64,000 nucleotides of DNA, taken from contig NZ_CP080383.1 in NCBI RefSeq assembly GCF_019443325.1, positions 3,100,001 through 3,164,000 on the forward strand. The letters are read 5' to 3'. Below are positions 44,518 through 53,779 of the stretch, in pieces; position 1 is the stretch's first letter, and each line of letters opens with the position of its first letter. The notes below the pieces were generated by a model. It was given only the letters and a program-made list of their open reading frames with translations, was not told where the DNA came from and searched no databases. Origin of the DNA: Cryobacterium sp. PAMC25264 (GTDB lineage: Bacteria > Actinomycetota > Actinomycetes > Actinomycetales > Microbacteriaceae). The translations under genes were made by a program, and so were the position numbers.

Positions 44518-45147
44518 GTGCCCGACACCCTCACCACTCACGGCTCCAGCGCCGAGCACCTGACCACCCCGCGTCTCAGCCTGGCGCCGCTCGGTGCGGC
44601 CGACCTGGCCGAGGTGCACGACCTTTATGCCGACCCCGGCACCTGGTTGCACCTGCCGGCCGGCCGGCACTCCAGCCTGGACCAGACCGAGCGGCTGATC
44701 ACCGACAGCGAGCGTAGCTGGACAGTCTCGGGGCTCGGCCGCTGGTCGATCCGGTCGCGCACCGGTCTCCCCGGTCTTCCGGACGGCGCTTTCGTCGGCG
44801 TGGTCTCGGCGTCCCTGCTGGACTGCGGCGTGCGCAATTTCGGCTACCGGCTCACTCCGGCCTCGTGGGGCATGGGCCTGGCCACCGAGGCCGCAACCGC
44901 CGCGCTCGCGGAAGCGCGCTCCTCGGTCTACCCGGTCACCGCTCGGGCCCTGGCCAACAACCCGGCCTCGCTGCGCGTGCTCGAACGCATCGGCCTCACC
45001 CGAGTCTGGAGCGGGCACGGCACCGGCTCGGCGTCCGCGGCACCGTCTGTGAACGGCCGTGCGGACACCACGGCGCTGCAACGCGTGATCTTCGCCGACC
45101 GCCCTCTCGCGCCAAACCTGCTGGCCGCGGTCATCCGTCTCGGCTGA
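44518..45147 (+). CDS. GNAT-family N-acetyltransferase
   Basis: A 209-residue acetyltransferase resembling the ribosomal-protein RimJ/RimL group: TTPRLSLAPLGAADLAEVHDLY at the start, FGYRLTPASWGMGLATEAATAAL for acetyl-CoA binding, and NPASLRVLERIGLTRVW near the end. The substrate is unknown. The start is GTG 44518 after GGGAGG. It follows the large membrane protein by 58 bp. Confidence 0.82.
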   Translation: MPDTLTTHGSSAEHLTTPRLSLAPLGAADLAEVHDLYADPGTWLHLPAGRHSSLDQTERLITDSERSWTVSGLGRWSIRSRTGLPGLPDGAFVGVVSASLLDCGVRNFGYRLTPASWGMGLATEAATAALAEARSSVYPVTARALANNPASLRVLERIGLTRVWSGHGTGSASAAPSVNGRADTTALQRVIFADRPLAPNLLAAVIRLG

Positions 45148-45175
45148 TTCGCACGGCCCAGCTCGCAGGCAGCGC

Positions 45176-45427
45176 TCACTGACCCAGCGAACGCACCTGT
45201 TCGTTGTACTGCTCCGTGGTCAGCTCACCGCGCGCGTAGCGTTCGTCGAGGATGCGCCGGGCATCGCTGCGAGGTGCGACCGGACCGGGCCCAGGCGGAC
45301 CGGACAAGCCAGCTGAGTCGGTGCGGAAGATCCGCACGGTCCAGACGATGAGCACCACGACGGCGGCCACCGACAGCAATCCGTAGAGCCACAGCCAGGC
45401 GGGGTTCATTCCGTATCCCCACATCAT
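45176..45427 (-). CDS. Small SHOCT-domain membrane protein
   Basis: An 83-residue protein: one membrane helix (about residues 10-30), a Pro/Gly linker, and a C-terminal SHOCT motif (ARRILDERYARGELTTEQYNEQ). SHOCT segments are short oligomerisation motifs on many membrane proteins. The start ATG at 45427 faces the divergent copper ATPase gene across 97 bp that contain a CsoR-type box, so the two may be co-regulated by copper. Homologous small SHOCT proteins are common beside copper genes; no activity is known. Confidence 0.75.
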   Translation of the reverse strand: MMWGYGMNPAWLWLYGLLSVAAVVVLIVWTVRIFRTDSAGLSGPPGPGPVAPRSDARRILDERYARGELTTEQYNEQVRSLGQ

Positions 45428-45496
45428 CTTGGGTCCCCTTTCGTCGGTCGAGCGCGGGTGGATCTGCTCACTACGGTAGTCCCGTTTCCGTGTCTG

Positions 45497-45514
45497 GTAC
45501 CCCTAGGGGGTATA
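45497..45514. promoter_or_regulatory. CsoR-type copper operator overlapping a TATAAG -10 element
   Basis: GTACCCCTAGGGGGTATA matches the CsoR-family pattern (TACCCC..GGGGTA). TATAAG at 45511-45516 overlaps its right half and lies 8 bp before the ATPase start codon. The mRNA would then be leaderless or nearly so. Apo-CsoR would block the promoter and copper would release it. CsoR itself is not encoded in the window. Confidence 0.65.
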
Positions 45515-45524
45515 AGGTGAGGGC

Positions 45525-47653
45525 ATGACTTCCTCGCACGGCACACCGGAGCACGGCACTGGCCACGCCGTCATAAACCACGGCGATATGGATCACAGCA
45601 CCATGAACCACGCAGCCATGGGCCACGCCGGGCACGGCGACCACGTCGGCCAGTTCCGGCGACTGTTCTGGGTGATGCTGGTGCTGGCCGTTCCCGTGGT
45701 CGGCTTCAGCGGCATGTTCGCCGGGCTGCTCGGCTACCCGCTGCCCGACACGGCGTGGGCCGCGTGGATCTCCCCGCTGCTGGGCACCGTGATGTACGTC
45801 TGGGGCGGCCGGCCGTTCCTCACCGGGGCGGTCAGCGAGCTCAAACAACGCTCCCCGGGCATGATGCTGCTCATCGCCCTGGCCATCACCGTGGCGTTCC
45901 TCTCCTCCTGGGGCGCGAGCCTGGGCATCCTGAGCATGGAGCTCGACTTCTGGTGGGAACTGGCCCTGCTGATCGTGATCATGCTGCTGGGCCACTGGAT
46001 CGAGATGCGCTCGCTGGCCCAGTCGTCCTCGGCCCTCGAGTCCCTCGCCGCGCTGCTGCCCGACGAGGCCGAACGGCTCGACGCCGGCCAGGTCACCATC
46101 GTGGCGCCGGCCGACCTGCGCGTGGGCGACGTCGTGATCGTGCGGCCCGGCGGCCGGATTCCCGCCGACGGGCTGGTCACCGAGGGCACGGCGGATGTCG
46201 ACGAGTCGATGATCACGGGAGAGTCCCGTCCGGTGAGCCGCGGGCCTGGCGCCCCGGTGGTGGCCGGCACCGTGGCCACCGACACGGCCGTGCGCGTGCG
46301 GGTGACCGCCGTCGGCGAGGACACCGCGCTCGCGGGCATCCGCCGGCTCGTCGCCGAGGCGCAGGGGTCGTCGTCGCGCGCGCAGCGCCTCGCCGACCGG
46401 GCAGCAGGCTGGCTGTTCTGGTTCGCACTCGGGGCCGGCGTGATCACCGCCGTCGTCTGGACTCTGCTCGGCAACCCGCAGGACGCCGTCGTGCGCACCA
46501 TCACGGTCCTCGTGATCGCCTGCCCGCACGCGCTGGGCCTGGCGATTCCGCTCGTGGTGTCCATCGCCACCGAACGCGCCGCGCGCGGCGGGGTGCTGGT
46601 GACCGACCGGCTCGCGCTGGAGAGCATGCGTACCATCGACACCGTCCTGTTCGACAAGACCGGCACCCTCACCCGCGGCGAGCCGGTGCTGGCCCACGTG
46701 CACGCGAGCAGCAGGCACACCGACGACGAGCTGATCGGCCTGGCGGCCGCGGTCGAGGCCGACAGCGAGCATCCGCTGGCCCGGGCGATCGTGACCGCGG
46801 CCCGCGGCCGAGGCCTCGACATTCCGCTCGGCAGCGGGTTCCAGGCGGCCACCGCCGTGGGCGTCACGGCAACCGTCGACGGCCGGGAAACTTCGGTGGG
46901 CGGTCCCAGCCTGCTCGAACGACACGGCGCAGCGCCCCTCGACGTCACAGACGGTTGGGCCGCCGAGGGCGCCATCGTGCTGCACATCCTGCAGGACGGC
47001 CGCGTGATCGGCGCGCTGGCCCTGGCCGACGAGGTGCGCCCGGAGTCCCGCGAGGCCGTCGACGCCCTGCACGCCCGGGGCGTGAGCGTCGTGATGATCA
47101 CCGGGACGCCGAGGCAGTGGCCCGGTCGGTGGCCGCACAGCTTGGCATCGACCGGGTCTTCGCCGGTGTGCACCCCGATAACAAGGCCGAAACCGTGGTG
47201 CGGTTGCAGCGGGAGGGCCACCGGGTGGCCATGGTCGGCGACGGCGTCAACGACGCCCCCGCGCTGGCGCAGGCCGATGTGGGCATCGCCATCGGTGCCG
47301 GCACGGATGTCGCCATCGCGTCGGCCGGCGTCATCCTGGCCAGCGACGACCCGCGGTCCGTGCTCTCGGTGATCGAGCTCTCCCGTGCCGGGTATCGCAA
47401 GATGGAACAGAACCTGTGGTGGGCCGCCGGCTACAACCTGCTCGCCGTGCCGCTGGCCGCCGGCGTGCTCGCCCCGATCGGCTTCGTGCTGCCCATGGAG
47501 ATCGGAGCCCTGCTGATGTCGGCGTCGACCGTGGTCGTGGCCGTCAACGCCCAGCTGCTCCGCCGCCTCGACCTCCGGCCGGAGGCCAGCGCGGCCCGGG
47601 CGCTCGGCACGCGCCCGCCCGCGGCTCACCGCACCCCGGTCGGATCGCGATAG
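45525..47653 (+). CDS. copB: Copper-exporting P1B-3-type ATPase, CopB-like (frameshifted as sequenced)
   Basis: About 709 residues as corrected. The N-terminus is rich in His and Met ([17 protein letters not shown]...) instead of CxxC domains. The membrane metal site is CPH ([15 protein letters not shown]), typical of P1B-3 copper pumps. [16 protein letters not shown] and [18 protein letters not shown] are present, with an A-domain TGES. The frame breaks near 47101-47106; one extra G gives [17 protein letters not shown] and continues to the stop at 47653. Role: copper/silver extrusion. The ATG at 45525 lies just after the CsoR-type box. Confidence 0.87.
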
Positions 47654-47682
47654 GTGACCGGCGCTCGGTCTATGGTGTGCGC

Positions 47683-48048
47683 ATGACCTTCCAGATCAAG
47701 CGCGTCTACGACGACGTGTCGGCCGACGACGGATACCGCGTGCTGGTGGACCGGCTCTGGCCGCGCGGCGTCTCGACCGAACGCGCCCGCCTGGATGCCT
47801 GGCTGAAGGACGTCGCCCCATCGCCCACACTCCGCACCTGGTGGAACCACGACCCCGCCCGGCTCGTCGAGTTCACCGCCCGGTACCGTGCCGAGCTGGA
47901 AGGCGACGCCGACACCCTGCGGGCGGTCGATGAGTTGCGCCAGCTGGCCGTCCACAACCCGCCGACCACCACCCTGCTGTACGGAGCCAAGGACCCGCAC
48001 GTCAACCACGCCCGGATCCTCGCCGAGTACCTGGCCGAGAGTATGTAA
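47683..48048 (+). CDS. DUF488 (YeaO-like) protein
   Basis: A 121-residue soluble protein. VYDDVSADDGYRVLVDRLWPRGVST at the N-terminus and LLYGAKDPHVNHARILAEYL at the C-terminus are the family hallmarks. DUF488 proteins are widespread and uncharacterised. The ATG 47683 lies 30 bp after the copper ATPase stop, so co-transcription is likely. Confidence 0.8.
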   Translation: MTFQIKRVYDDVSADDGYRVLVDRLWPRGVSTERARLDAWLKDVAPSPTLRTWWNHDPARLVEFTARYRAELEGDADTLRAVDELRQLAVHNPPTTTLLYGAKDPHVNHARILAEYLAESM

Positions 48049-48082
48049 CCCGCTGGACAGCTAAGGCGACTACCCTCCAGTG

Positions 48083-48661
48083 ATGGCCGAAATACGCACG
48101 CCCGCCGCGCCCCGCGAAGTGGGGTTGTATCGACCCCTCGCCGACGACTGGGCCGGGCTCCGCGATATCCGTCTCCGCTCGATCGCGAACTTCCCGCTGG
48201 GCTTCTTCGAATCGTTCGCCGCAGCCCTGGCACTCACCGAAACCGACTGGCGCGAGCGCGGCGCCCGCAACGCCGAACCCACCAGCGTCCAGGTGGTGGC
48301 GCGCACCCCGGGTGAGCAGTGGGTGGGCACCATGGCCGCCTTCGTGTCCACCGGTCCGCCGACCTATCAGCCCGGCGACCTGCCGGTGGATGCGCCCGCG
48401 CGCGCCAACCTCGTCGGCGTCTGGGTGGACCCCAGCTACCGTGGCCGCACCGGAGTGGCCACCCGGCTGCTCGGCGCCGTGCGCGCGTGGGTCACCACCG
48501 AGCAGCAGCTCGACCGCCTCTACCTGCACGTGCACGAGAGCAATCACCGGGCCATCCGCTTCTACGAGAAGAACGGCGCCGTGGCCACCGGGGAGTACAT
48601 TCCCGACCCGCGCCGGGCCACGGAACGCCACCTCGAGATGGTTCTCGGCACGGCCCGCTGA
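48083..48661 (+). CDS. GNAT-family N-acetyltransferase
   Basis: A 192-residue acetyltransferase. The core motif NLVGVWVDPSYRGRTGVATRLLGAV binds acetyl-CoA, and LHVHESNHRAIRFYEKNGAVATGEY is the typical C-terminal strand-helix. Substrate unknown. A GTG-ATG pair starts the frame; ATG 48083 is taken. The stop abuts the next ATG (TGAATG). Confidence 0.82.
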   Translation: MAEIRTPAAPREVGLYRPLADDWAGLRDIRLRSIANFPLGFFESFAAALALTETDWRERGARNAEPTSVQVVARTPGEQWVGTMAAFVSTGPPTYQPGDLPVDAPARANLVGVWVDPSYRGRTGVATRLLGAVRAWVTTEQQLDRLYLHVHESNHRAIRFYEKNGAVATGEYIPDPRRATERHLEMVLGTAR

Positions 48662-49368
48662 ATGGACCTGCTCCTCGAATTCTGGGCGCGGGTCTCGGTG
48701 CGAAACGCTCCGCTGCCGACGCTGACGGTATGGCTCACGATCGCCGCGGCCGCGCTGCTGGTGCTCGTGCCGCAGGCCTGGACCGTGACCCGCCACGGCA
48801 TCACCATCGTGCACGAGGGCGGTCACGGGCTGGTCGCGGCGCTCGGCGGCCGCCGGCTGCAGGGCATCCGGCTGCACTCGGACACCTCGGGCTCACCGTG
48901 AGTCGCGGCAAACCACGCGGCCTGGGCATGGTGCTCACGCTGCTCGCCGGCTACACGGCGCCGGCGCTGCTCGGTCTCGGTTCCGCCTGGATGCTCAGCC
49001 TCGGCCATGACGTCGGCCTGCTGTGGGCACTGCTCGCGGCGCTGGCGCTGCTCGTGGTGCAGATTCGCAACTGGTTCGGGCTCTGGTCGGTGGCCGTGAC
49101 CGCGGCCCTGGTGTTCGGGGTCACGTGGTTCGGTTCACCCGTCGTGCAGAGCATTTTTGCGCTGCTGGTCACGGCGTTCCTGCTGATCGGGGCGCTCCGC
49201 ACTGTCGTGGAGTTGCAGATCACCCGGTCCCGACGCGGCGGCGGCGCCTCGGATGCCGACCAACTGGCCCGGCTCAGCCATCTGCCCGGCCTACTCTGGG
49301 TGGTCGTGTTCATCGGTGTCGCCGGCGCCTGCCTCGTGGGAGCGGCCCGGCTACTCGCCCTGGTCTAG
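48662..49368 (+). CDS. M50-type membrane metallopeptidase-like protein (frameshifted as sequenced)
   Basis: About 235 residues as corrected. The zinc-binding HEGGH sits after the first helix (IVHEGGHGLVAALGG), as in site-2-protease-like M50 proteins; six or so further helices follow. The frame stops early at 48901 because of a break near 48886-48892. One extra G converts HSDTSGSP-stop to HSDTSGLTVSRGKPRGLG and reads through to 49368. Family members of this short type lack a PDZ domain; the substrate is unknown. Translation is likely coupled to the acetyltransferase just upstream. Confidence 0.75.
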
Positions 49369-49445
49369 CACCCCGAGTACGACCCGAGCACACCACCGAC
49401 TGCTGCTCCGGCACCCCTGCGGCTCCGGCACCCGGAAGGACGACG

Positions 49446-49495
49446 TGCCGCGAAGTGCCCCCTCAGCGCCGGCCCGGAAGGGGCGTCTTGCGGCA
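49446..49495. terminator. Palindrome between convergent genes (TGCCGC..GCGGCA family)
   Basis: TGCCGCGAAGTGCCCCCT at 49446-49463 pairs with AGGGGCGTCTTGCGGCA at 49479-49495, with a 15-nt loop. It lies between the converging M50 and VIT genes. The sequence is close to that of the palindrome inside the F420-0 ABC ATPase gene (19744-19798). Confidence 0.6.
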
Positions 49496-49537
49496 ACTCG
49501 CGGACGGTCAATCCCCCCTCAGGGCACTAACAGTCCT

Positions 49538-50305
49538 CTAGAAGACTGCGACGCCAAGCAGGGTTCCGACCAGCCAGGTGACGAAGAGTGCCGCCGCGCC
49601 GCCGGTGACCACGCGCACGGTCGCGCGGACCAGGCGGCTGCCGCCCAGCCGGGCACCGAGCGCGCCGGTGAGGGCGAGCGCCACGAGCACGGCCAGGAAG
49701 GTCACCGGCACCCTCAGGCCCTCCGGCGGCAGCAGGATCGCCAGCAGCGGCAGGATGGCTCCGAGGGTGAACGCCAGAGCGGATGCGCCGGCGGCGTGCC
49801 AGGCGCTGGCCACGTCCTCTTCGACGATGTTGAGTTCGAGGGAGAGGTGCGCCTTGAGCGCATCCTTCGCGGTGAGTTCGATGGCCACCTGACGCGCGGT
49901 GGCCGGCTCGAGGCCGTGTGCCTCGTACAGCCCCGCGAGCACGTCCAGTTCCCCGGCCGGGTCGTCCCGCAGCTCGCGCTTCTGCTTCTCGATCATCGCG
50001 CGCTGGCTGTCGCTCTGGCTGCTCACCGACACGTACTCGCCGAGCGCCATGGAGATGGCCCCGCCGACGAGGCCCGCGGTGCCGGCCGCGATGATGGCGG
50101 GGGTGCTGCCGCCGGCGCCGGCCACGCCGACGACGATGGCCGCCACGGAGACGATGCCGTCATTGGCGCCGAGCACACCGGCGCGCAGCCAGTTGAGCCG
50201 GGTGGCCAGGCTGCCGCGCGTGGACGAACCGACCTTCTCGGCCGGTGGTGCGGCATCCAGAGTGGCGTGCGAGGGCCGGAAGAGTGAGGGCGAGAGGATG
50301 GCCAT
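49538..50305 (-). CDS. VIT1/CCC1-family iron/manganese transporter
   Basis: A 255-residue protein. LRAGVLGANDGIVSVAAIVVGVAGAG and GLVGGAISMALGEYVSVSSQSD are the VIT-family membrane signatures. A cytoplasmic Glu-rich metal-binding segment follows (residues about 105-170), then three more helices. It should export Fe(II)/Mn(II) or move them into a compartment. The start is ATG 50305. Two DtxR-type boxes upstream point to iron control. As an exporter, it would be expected to be induced when iron is high, so DtxR may activate it from upstream sites. Confidence 0.87.
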   Translation of the reverse strand: MAILSPSLFRPSHATLDAAPPAEKVGSSTRGSLATRLNWLRAGVLGANDGIVSVAAIVVGVAGAGGSTPAIIAAGTAGLVGGAISMALGEYVSVSSQSDSQRAMIEKQKRELRDDPAGELDVLAGLYEAHGLEPATARQVAIELTAKDALKAHLSLELNIVEEDVASAWHAAGASALAFTLGAILPLLAILLPPEGLRVPVTFLAVLVALALTGALGARLGGSRLVRATVRVVTGGAAALFVTWLVGTLLGVAVF

Positions 50306-50343
50306 AGAGTCACCATAGGCACCTGGCGCCGGCACCGCCAGCG

Positions 50344-50396
50344 TGGAAAGCCTTGCCTAATCCCCCTGGTCAGAGCATGGAAAGGCTAACCTAATC
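50344..50396. promoter_or_regulatory. Two DtxR/IdeR iron boxes upstream of the VIT transporter gene
   Basis: TGGAAAGCCTTGCCTAATC at 50344-50362 and TGGAAAGGCTAACCTAATC at 50378-50396 (reverse GATTAGGTTAGCC...) match the TTAGGTTAGGCTAACCTAA consensus well. They are nearly direct repeats 34 bp apart, 39-91 bp before the start codon. This position is too far upstream for simple blocking and would suit activation by iron-loaded DtxR/IdeR. That mode is inferred. Confidence 0.7.
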
Positions 50397-50420
50397 CGGC
50401 CGTGTCGCCGATCGGAACAC

Positions 50421-50804
50421 CTAGAACGGCACCCCGCACACGAGAGCGGCGTTGGCGAAGGCGGTGGCCTCCCCGGTGCGCACGAAGACGCGCGCCGAGC
50501 CCGAGAGCTGCTTGAGGTCGCTGTGAGAGATGTACTCGATGTCGGTGAAGCGCCGGGTCAACCAGTCCCCGGCCACCGTGCCCTTCGCCTCCTCCGCGGC
50601 CACACAGTGCTCCACCACCAGTTCGCTCAGCAGGGCGTCGAGCACCTGCTCGAAGCGGGGAACCCCGTGCACCAGAGCGAGGTCGATCACCGTCACGCCC
50701 GCGGGCGCGGGCATTCCACAGTCGGCGACAAGCACAATGTCGCCGTGGCCCAGGCTGCTCAGCGCCGCGTTCAGGTCGGCGTTCAGGATGCCGGTGCGTT
50801 TCAC
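50421..50804 (-). CDS. rbsD: D-ribose pyranase
   Basis: A 127-residue protein with catalytic His20 (LGHGDIVLVADCGMPAP) and the family C-terminus (FVRTGEATAFANAALVCGVPF). It interconverts pyranose and furanose forms of ribose so that ribokinase gets furanose. The GTG start at 50804 overlaps the rbsK stop (GTGA). It is the last gene of the rbs operon. Confidence 0.93.
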   Translation of the reverse strand: MKRTGILNADLNAALSSLGHGDIVLVADCGMPAPAGVTVIDLALVHGVPRFEQVLDALLSELVVEHCVAAEEAKGTVAGDWLTRRFTDIEYISHSDLKQLSGSARVFVRTGEATAFANAALVCGVPF

Positions 50805-51784
50805 AGGTGTGCCTCGTTCTTCTCGGCTGCCGGAATGATGCCGACCTCGGGCAGGGCATCACCCGCGTGCGGGTAGGAGGGTTGGGTGCCCCGGGACTGC
50901 ACCGCGAACGCGCCGACCCGTACGGCCAGTTCGGCCGCCTGGCGGAGGCCGTCGCCGGCCGCGAGCCGGGCGCTGAGCGCTCCCACGAAAGCGTCCCCGG
51001 CGCCGGAACTGTCGACGGCCGTCACGACGGGCGAGGCGACGGCGGCGGTGCCTTCGGCGTCGGCGATGATCGCGCCGAGGGCACCGCGGGTCAGCACGAC
51101 CGACGTCACTCCCCACGCGCGCAGCCTGGCCACCGCGTCGGCGTCCGACGCCGGCGGCGGTGAGCCTGGCGTGAGTTGCGCCAGGAGCAGCGCGGCTTCG
51201 TGCTCGTTCACGATCAGCGGGTCGGCAGCCGCGATGGTCGCCGGGTCGAAGTCGATCACCGGTGCCAGGTTGAGCACGACCCGGCCACGGGCCAGTCCTG
51301 CGGCCGCCGCGCTGGCCGCCGCGGGGATCTCGCCCTGCAGGACCACCACTGCGGCCCCGGCGATCAGGCCTGCGCTCTGGCCGACGGCCTCGGCATCAAC
51401 CGCAGCGTTCGCGCCGGGAATCACGATGATCGTGTTCTCGCCGTCCGCGGCCACGGTGATCACGGCCAGGCCGGTCGGCCCGTCCACGGCCCGCACTGCC
51501 GACAGGTCGACGTGCGCGGTTTCGAGGATGGCGGTGGCGGACTGGGCATAGGCGTCCCGGCCGATCGCGCCGACCATGCTCACCCTGGCGCCGAGTTGGG
51601 CCGCGGCGACCGCTTGGTTGGCGCCCTTCCCTCCTGGCAGGATCACGATCGACGAGCCGATCAGAGTCTCGCCGGGTTGCGGATGCCTCGGCACTGTGGC
51701 GACCTGGTCGGCGTTGATGGAGCCGACCACGACCACCCCGGTGAGTGCTGCCCCGGCGATCGGGGCCTCTGCGAGCGGGATCAC
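50801..51784 (-). CDS. rbsK: Ribokinase
   Basis: A 327-residue PfkB-family sugar kinase. GSINADQVATVPRHPQPGET and PGGKGANQAVAAAQLGA at the N-terminus bind ribose; VDSSGAGDAFVGALSARLAAG near residue 262 carries the catalytic Asp and anion hole. It phosphorylates ribose at O5. It starts with GTG 51784 overlapping the rbsB stop (GTGA), so binding protein and kinase translation are coupled. Confidence 0.93.
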   Translation of the reverse strand: MIPLAEAPIAGAALTGVVVVGSINADQVATVPRHPQPGETLIGSSIVILPGGKGANQAVAAAQLGARVSMVGAIGRDAYAQSATAILETAHVDLSAVRAVDGPTGLAVITVAADGENTIIVIPGANAAVDAEAVGQSAGLIAGAAVVVLQGEIPAAASAAAAGLARGRVVLNLAPVIDFDPATIAAADPLIVNEHEAALLLAQLTPGSPPPASDADAVARLRAWGVTSVVLTRGALGAIIADAEGTAAVASPVVTAVDSSGAGDAFVGALSARLAAGDGLRQAAELAVRVGAFAVQSRGTQPSYPHAGDALPEVGIIPAAEKNEAHL

Positions 51785-52725
51785 TTGGAGAAGTCGCCCA
51801 CGTTCGTCTTCGTCACTGCGACGACGTCCACGGGGACGGTGGCGTCTACGTCGTCACCGTCGATGGCCTTGACGGCCAGTTCGATGGCGAGCCGGCCGAG
51901 CTCGGCCGGCTGCTGGGCGACGGTGGCGTACAGAGAGCCGTCCGAGATGGCGGTCAGACCATCCGCGGTGCCGTCGAAACCGACGACCATGACCTCTGAC
52001 CCGGCACGGGCGCCGAGTGCCTGGATCGCGCCGAGGGCCATCTCGTCGTTCTCGGCGAAGATGCCGGTGACTCCCGGGTTGGCCTGCAGCAGGTTGGTGG
52101 TGACGTCCAGAGCCGATGCCCGGTCGAAGTTCGCGGTCTGCTCGGCCACGACGGTGATGTCGGGATACGCGGCGATGCCTTCGTCGAAGCCGGCGCCGCG
52201 GTCGCGGCTGGCGGAGGTACCGGACACACCCTGCAGGGAGATCACGGTGCCCTTCTCCCCCATTGCGGCCGCGAGCTCATCGGCGGCCTGCTTGCCGCCG
52301 GCGACGTTGTCGCTGGCCACGAGCGAGGTCAGCGTGGCGTCGTTGACCGTGCGGTCCACTCCGATGACCGGGATGTTCGCTGCGGTCAGCGCGTTCACGG
52401 AGGCGCTCGCGGCGTCGGAGTCGACCGGGTTGACGATGACGGCCTTGGTGCTGCCGGCCGTGGCGGTGGCCAGCTGGTTGGCCTGGGTGGCCGAATCGTT
52501 CTGGGCGTCCACGATGTAGAGGTCGACGCCGGCCTCGTCCGCGGCCGCCTGGGCGCCGTCGCGCAGTTCGACGAAGAACGGGTTGTTCAGTGTGGAGATC
52601 GCAAGCACGACCTTCGGTCCGCTGGCCTCGTCGCCGCCTCCACGGCCGCAGGCGGTGGTGCCGGCGAGGATCAGTGCGGCCGTGGCGGTGACGGCCATGA
52701 TGCGGCGAAAGGAGGATGACTTCAT
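51781..52725 (-). CDS. rbsB: Ribose ABC transporter, substrate-binding lipoprotein
   Basis: A 314-residue lipoprotein of the RbsB/type I periplasmic family. The signal peptide has a lipobox at GTTAC, followed by VVLAISTLNNPFFVELRDGAQ. The hinge and ligand stretch NPVDSDAASASVNALTAANIP and the late GFDGTADGL follow. It captures ribose outside the membrane for RbsC/RbsA. It lies 47 bp after rbsC with its own ribosome site (AAAGGAAAC). Confidence 0.92.
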   Translation of the reverse strand: MKSSSFRRIMAVTATAALILAGTTACGRGGGDEASGPKVVLAISTLNNPFFVELRDGAQAAADEAGVDLYIVDAQNDSATQANQLATATAGSTKAVIVNPVDSDAASASVNALTAANIPVIGVDRTVNDATLTSLVASDNVAGGKQAADELAAAMGEKGTVISLQGVSGTSASRDRGAGFDEGIAAYPDITVVAEQTANFDRASALDVTTNLLQANPGVTGIFAENDEMALGAIQALGARAGSEVMVVGFDGTADGLTAISDGSLYATVAQQPAELGRLAIELAVKAIDGDDVDATVPVDVVAVTKTNVGDFSK

Positions 52726-52772
52726 TGTGTTTCCTTTGTTGTGGTGGGGCGGGAGAGGCGAAAGGTATGCGG

Positions 52773-53759
52773 TCAGCTGTTGCGGGTCTTGCGGCGCAGC
52801 ACATCGGCGCCCACCGCGAGCGCGATGACCAGGCCGATCACGACCTGCTGCCAGAACGACGACACGTTGAGCAGGTTGAGGCCGTTGCGGATGACGACGA
52901 GCACCAGGGCGCCGATGAAGGTGCCGGAAATCTTTCCGAGCCCACCCGAGAGCGAGGCTCCGCCGATGACGACAGCGGCGATCGCATCCAGTTCATAGCC
53001 GGCGGCGGCCTGGGGCTGGGCGGAGTCGAGGCGGCCGGCGAGGAGGAGTCCGGCCAGGGCCGCGAAGAGGCCGGCGAGGGCGAAGACCGTGACGATGATG
53101 CGTTTGACCGGAAGCCCGGAGAGCCGGGCGGCCTCGGCGTTGCCGCCGACGGCATACATGGAGCGGCCGAGCACGGTGCGATTGAGGATAAACGAGGCGA
53201 TCAGAGCGGCCAGGACCAGGATGACGATGGGCATCGGGACCGGGCCGATGTTGCCGCCGAGGAACGACACCTCCGGCGCGGTCTTGATCGGCCGGCCGTC
53301 GGAGATCACCAGGGTGAGGCCGCGTGCCACGCTCAGCATCGCAAGTGTCGCGATGAACGAGGGCAGCTTGCCGTAGGCATTGGCAGCGCCGTTGACGACG
53401 CCGGCGAGAAGGCCCACGATCAGGCCCGCGATCAGTGCCATCCAGCCGGGCAGGCCGGCGCTGATGAAGAACCAGCCCGAAGCCATGGCCGAGAGCGCCG
53501 CGACGGCACCGACCGAGAGGTCGATGCCGCCGGCGACGATGACGAAGGTCATGCCGAAGGCGAGCACGGCAACCGTCGACACCTGAATGCCGATGTTGAG
53601 CAGGTTCTGCCCGGTCAGGAAGTCCGGGGTGGCGATGACCAGCGCGATGCAGAGCACCACCAGGCCGACCAGGGCGCCGTTGTTGGCCAGGAAGGTCTTG
53701 TAGTCGAAGGAGCGTCGGGTGTGCGTCTCGGTGGACGGGGTTGCGGTCGTCGTTGACAT
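52773..53759 (-). CDS. rbsC: Ribose ABC transporter, permease
   Basis: A 328-residue permease of the BPD_transp_2 family with eight to ten helices. FVIVAGGIDLSVGAVAALSAM, YAVGGNAEAARLSGLPV (ATPase contact) and GYELDAIAAVVIGGASLSGG are the family signatures. The start ATG at 53759 lies 20 bp after rbsA; an apparently longer frame extends into rbsA and is not real. Confidence 0.92.
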   Translation of the reverse strand: MSTTTATPSTETHTRRSFDYKTFLANNGALVGLVVLCIALVIATPDFLTGQNLLNIGIQVSTVAVLAFGMTFVIVAGGIDLSVGAVAALSAMASGWFFISAGLPGWMALIAGLIVGLLAGVVNGAANAYGKLPSFIATLAMLSVARGLTLVISDGRPIKTAPEVSFLGGNIGPVPMPIVILVLAALIASFILNRTVLGRSMYAVGGNAEAARLSGLPVKRIIVTVFALAGLFAALAGLLLAGRLDSAQPQAAAGYELDAIAAVVIGGASLSGGLGKISGTFIGALVLVVIRNGLNLLNVSSFWQQVVIGLVIALAVGADVLRRKTRNS

Positions 53760-53779
53760 GGGTGTGAGTTCCTTCTGGT

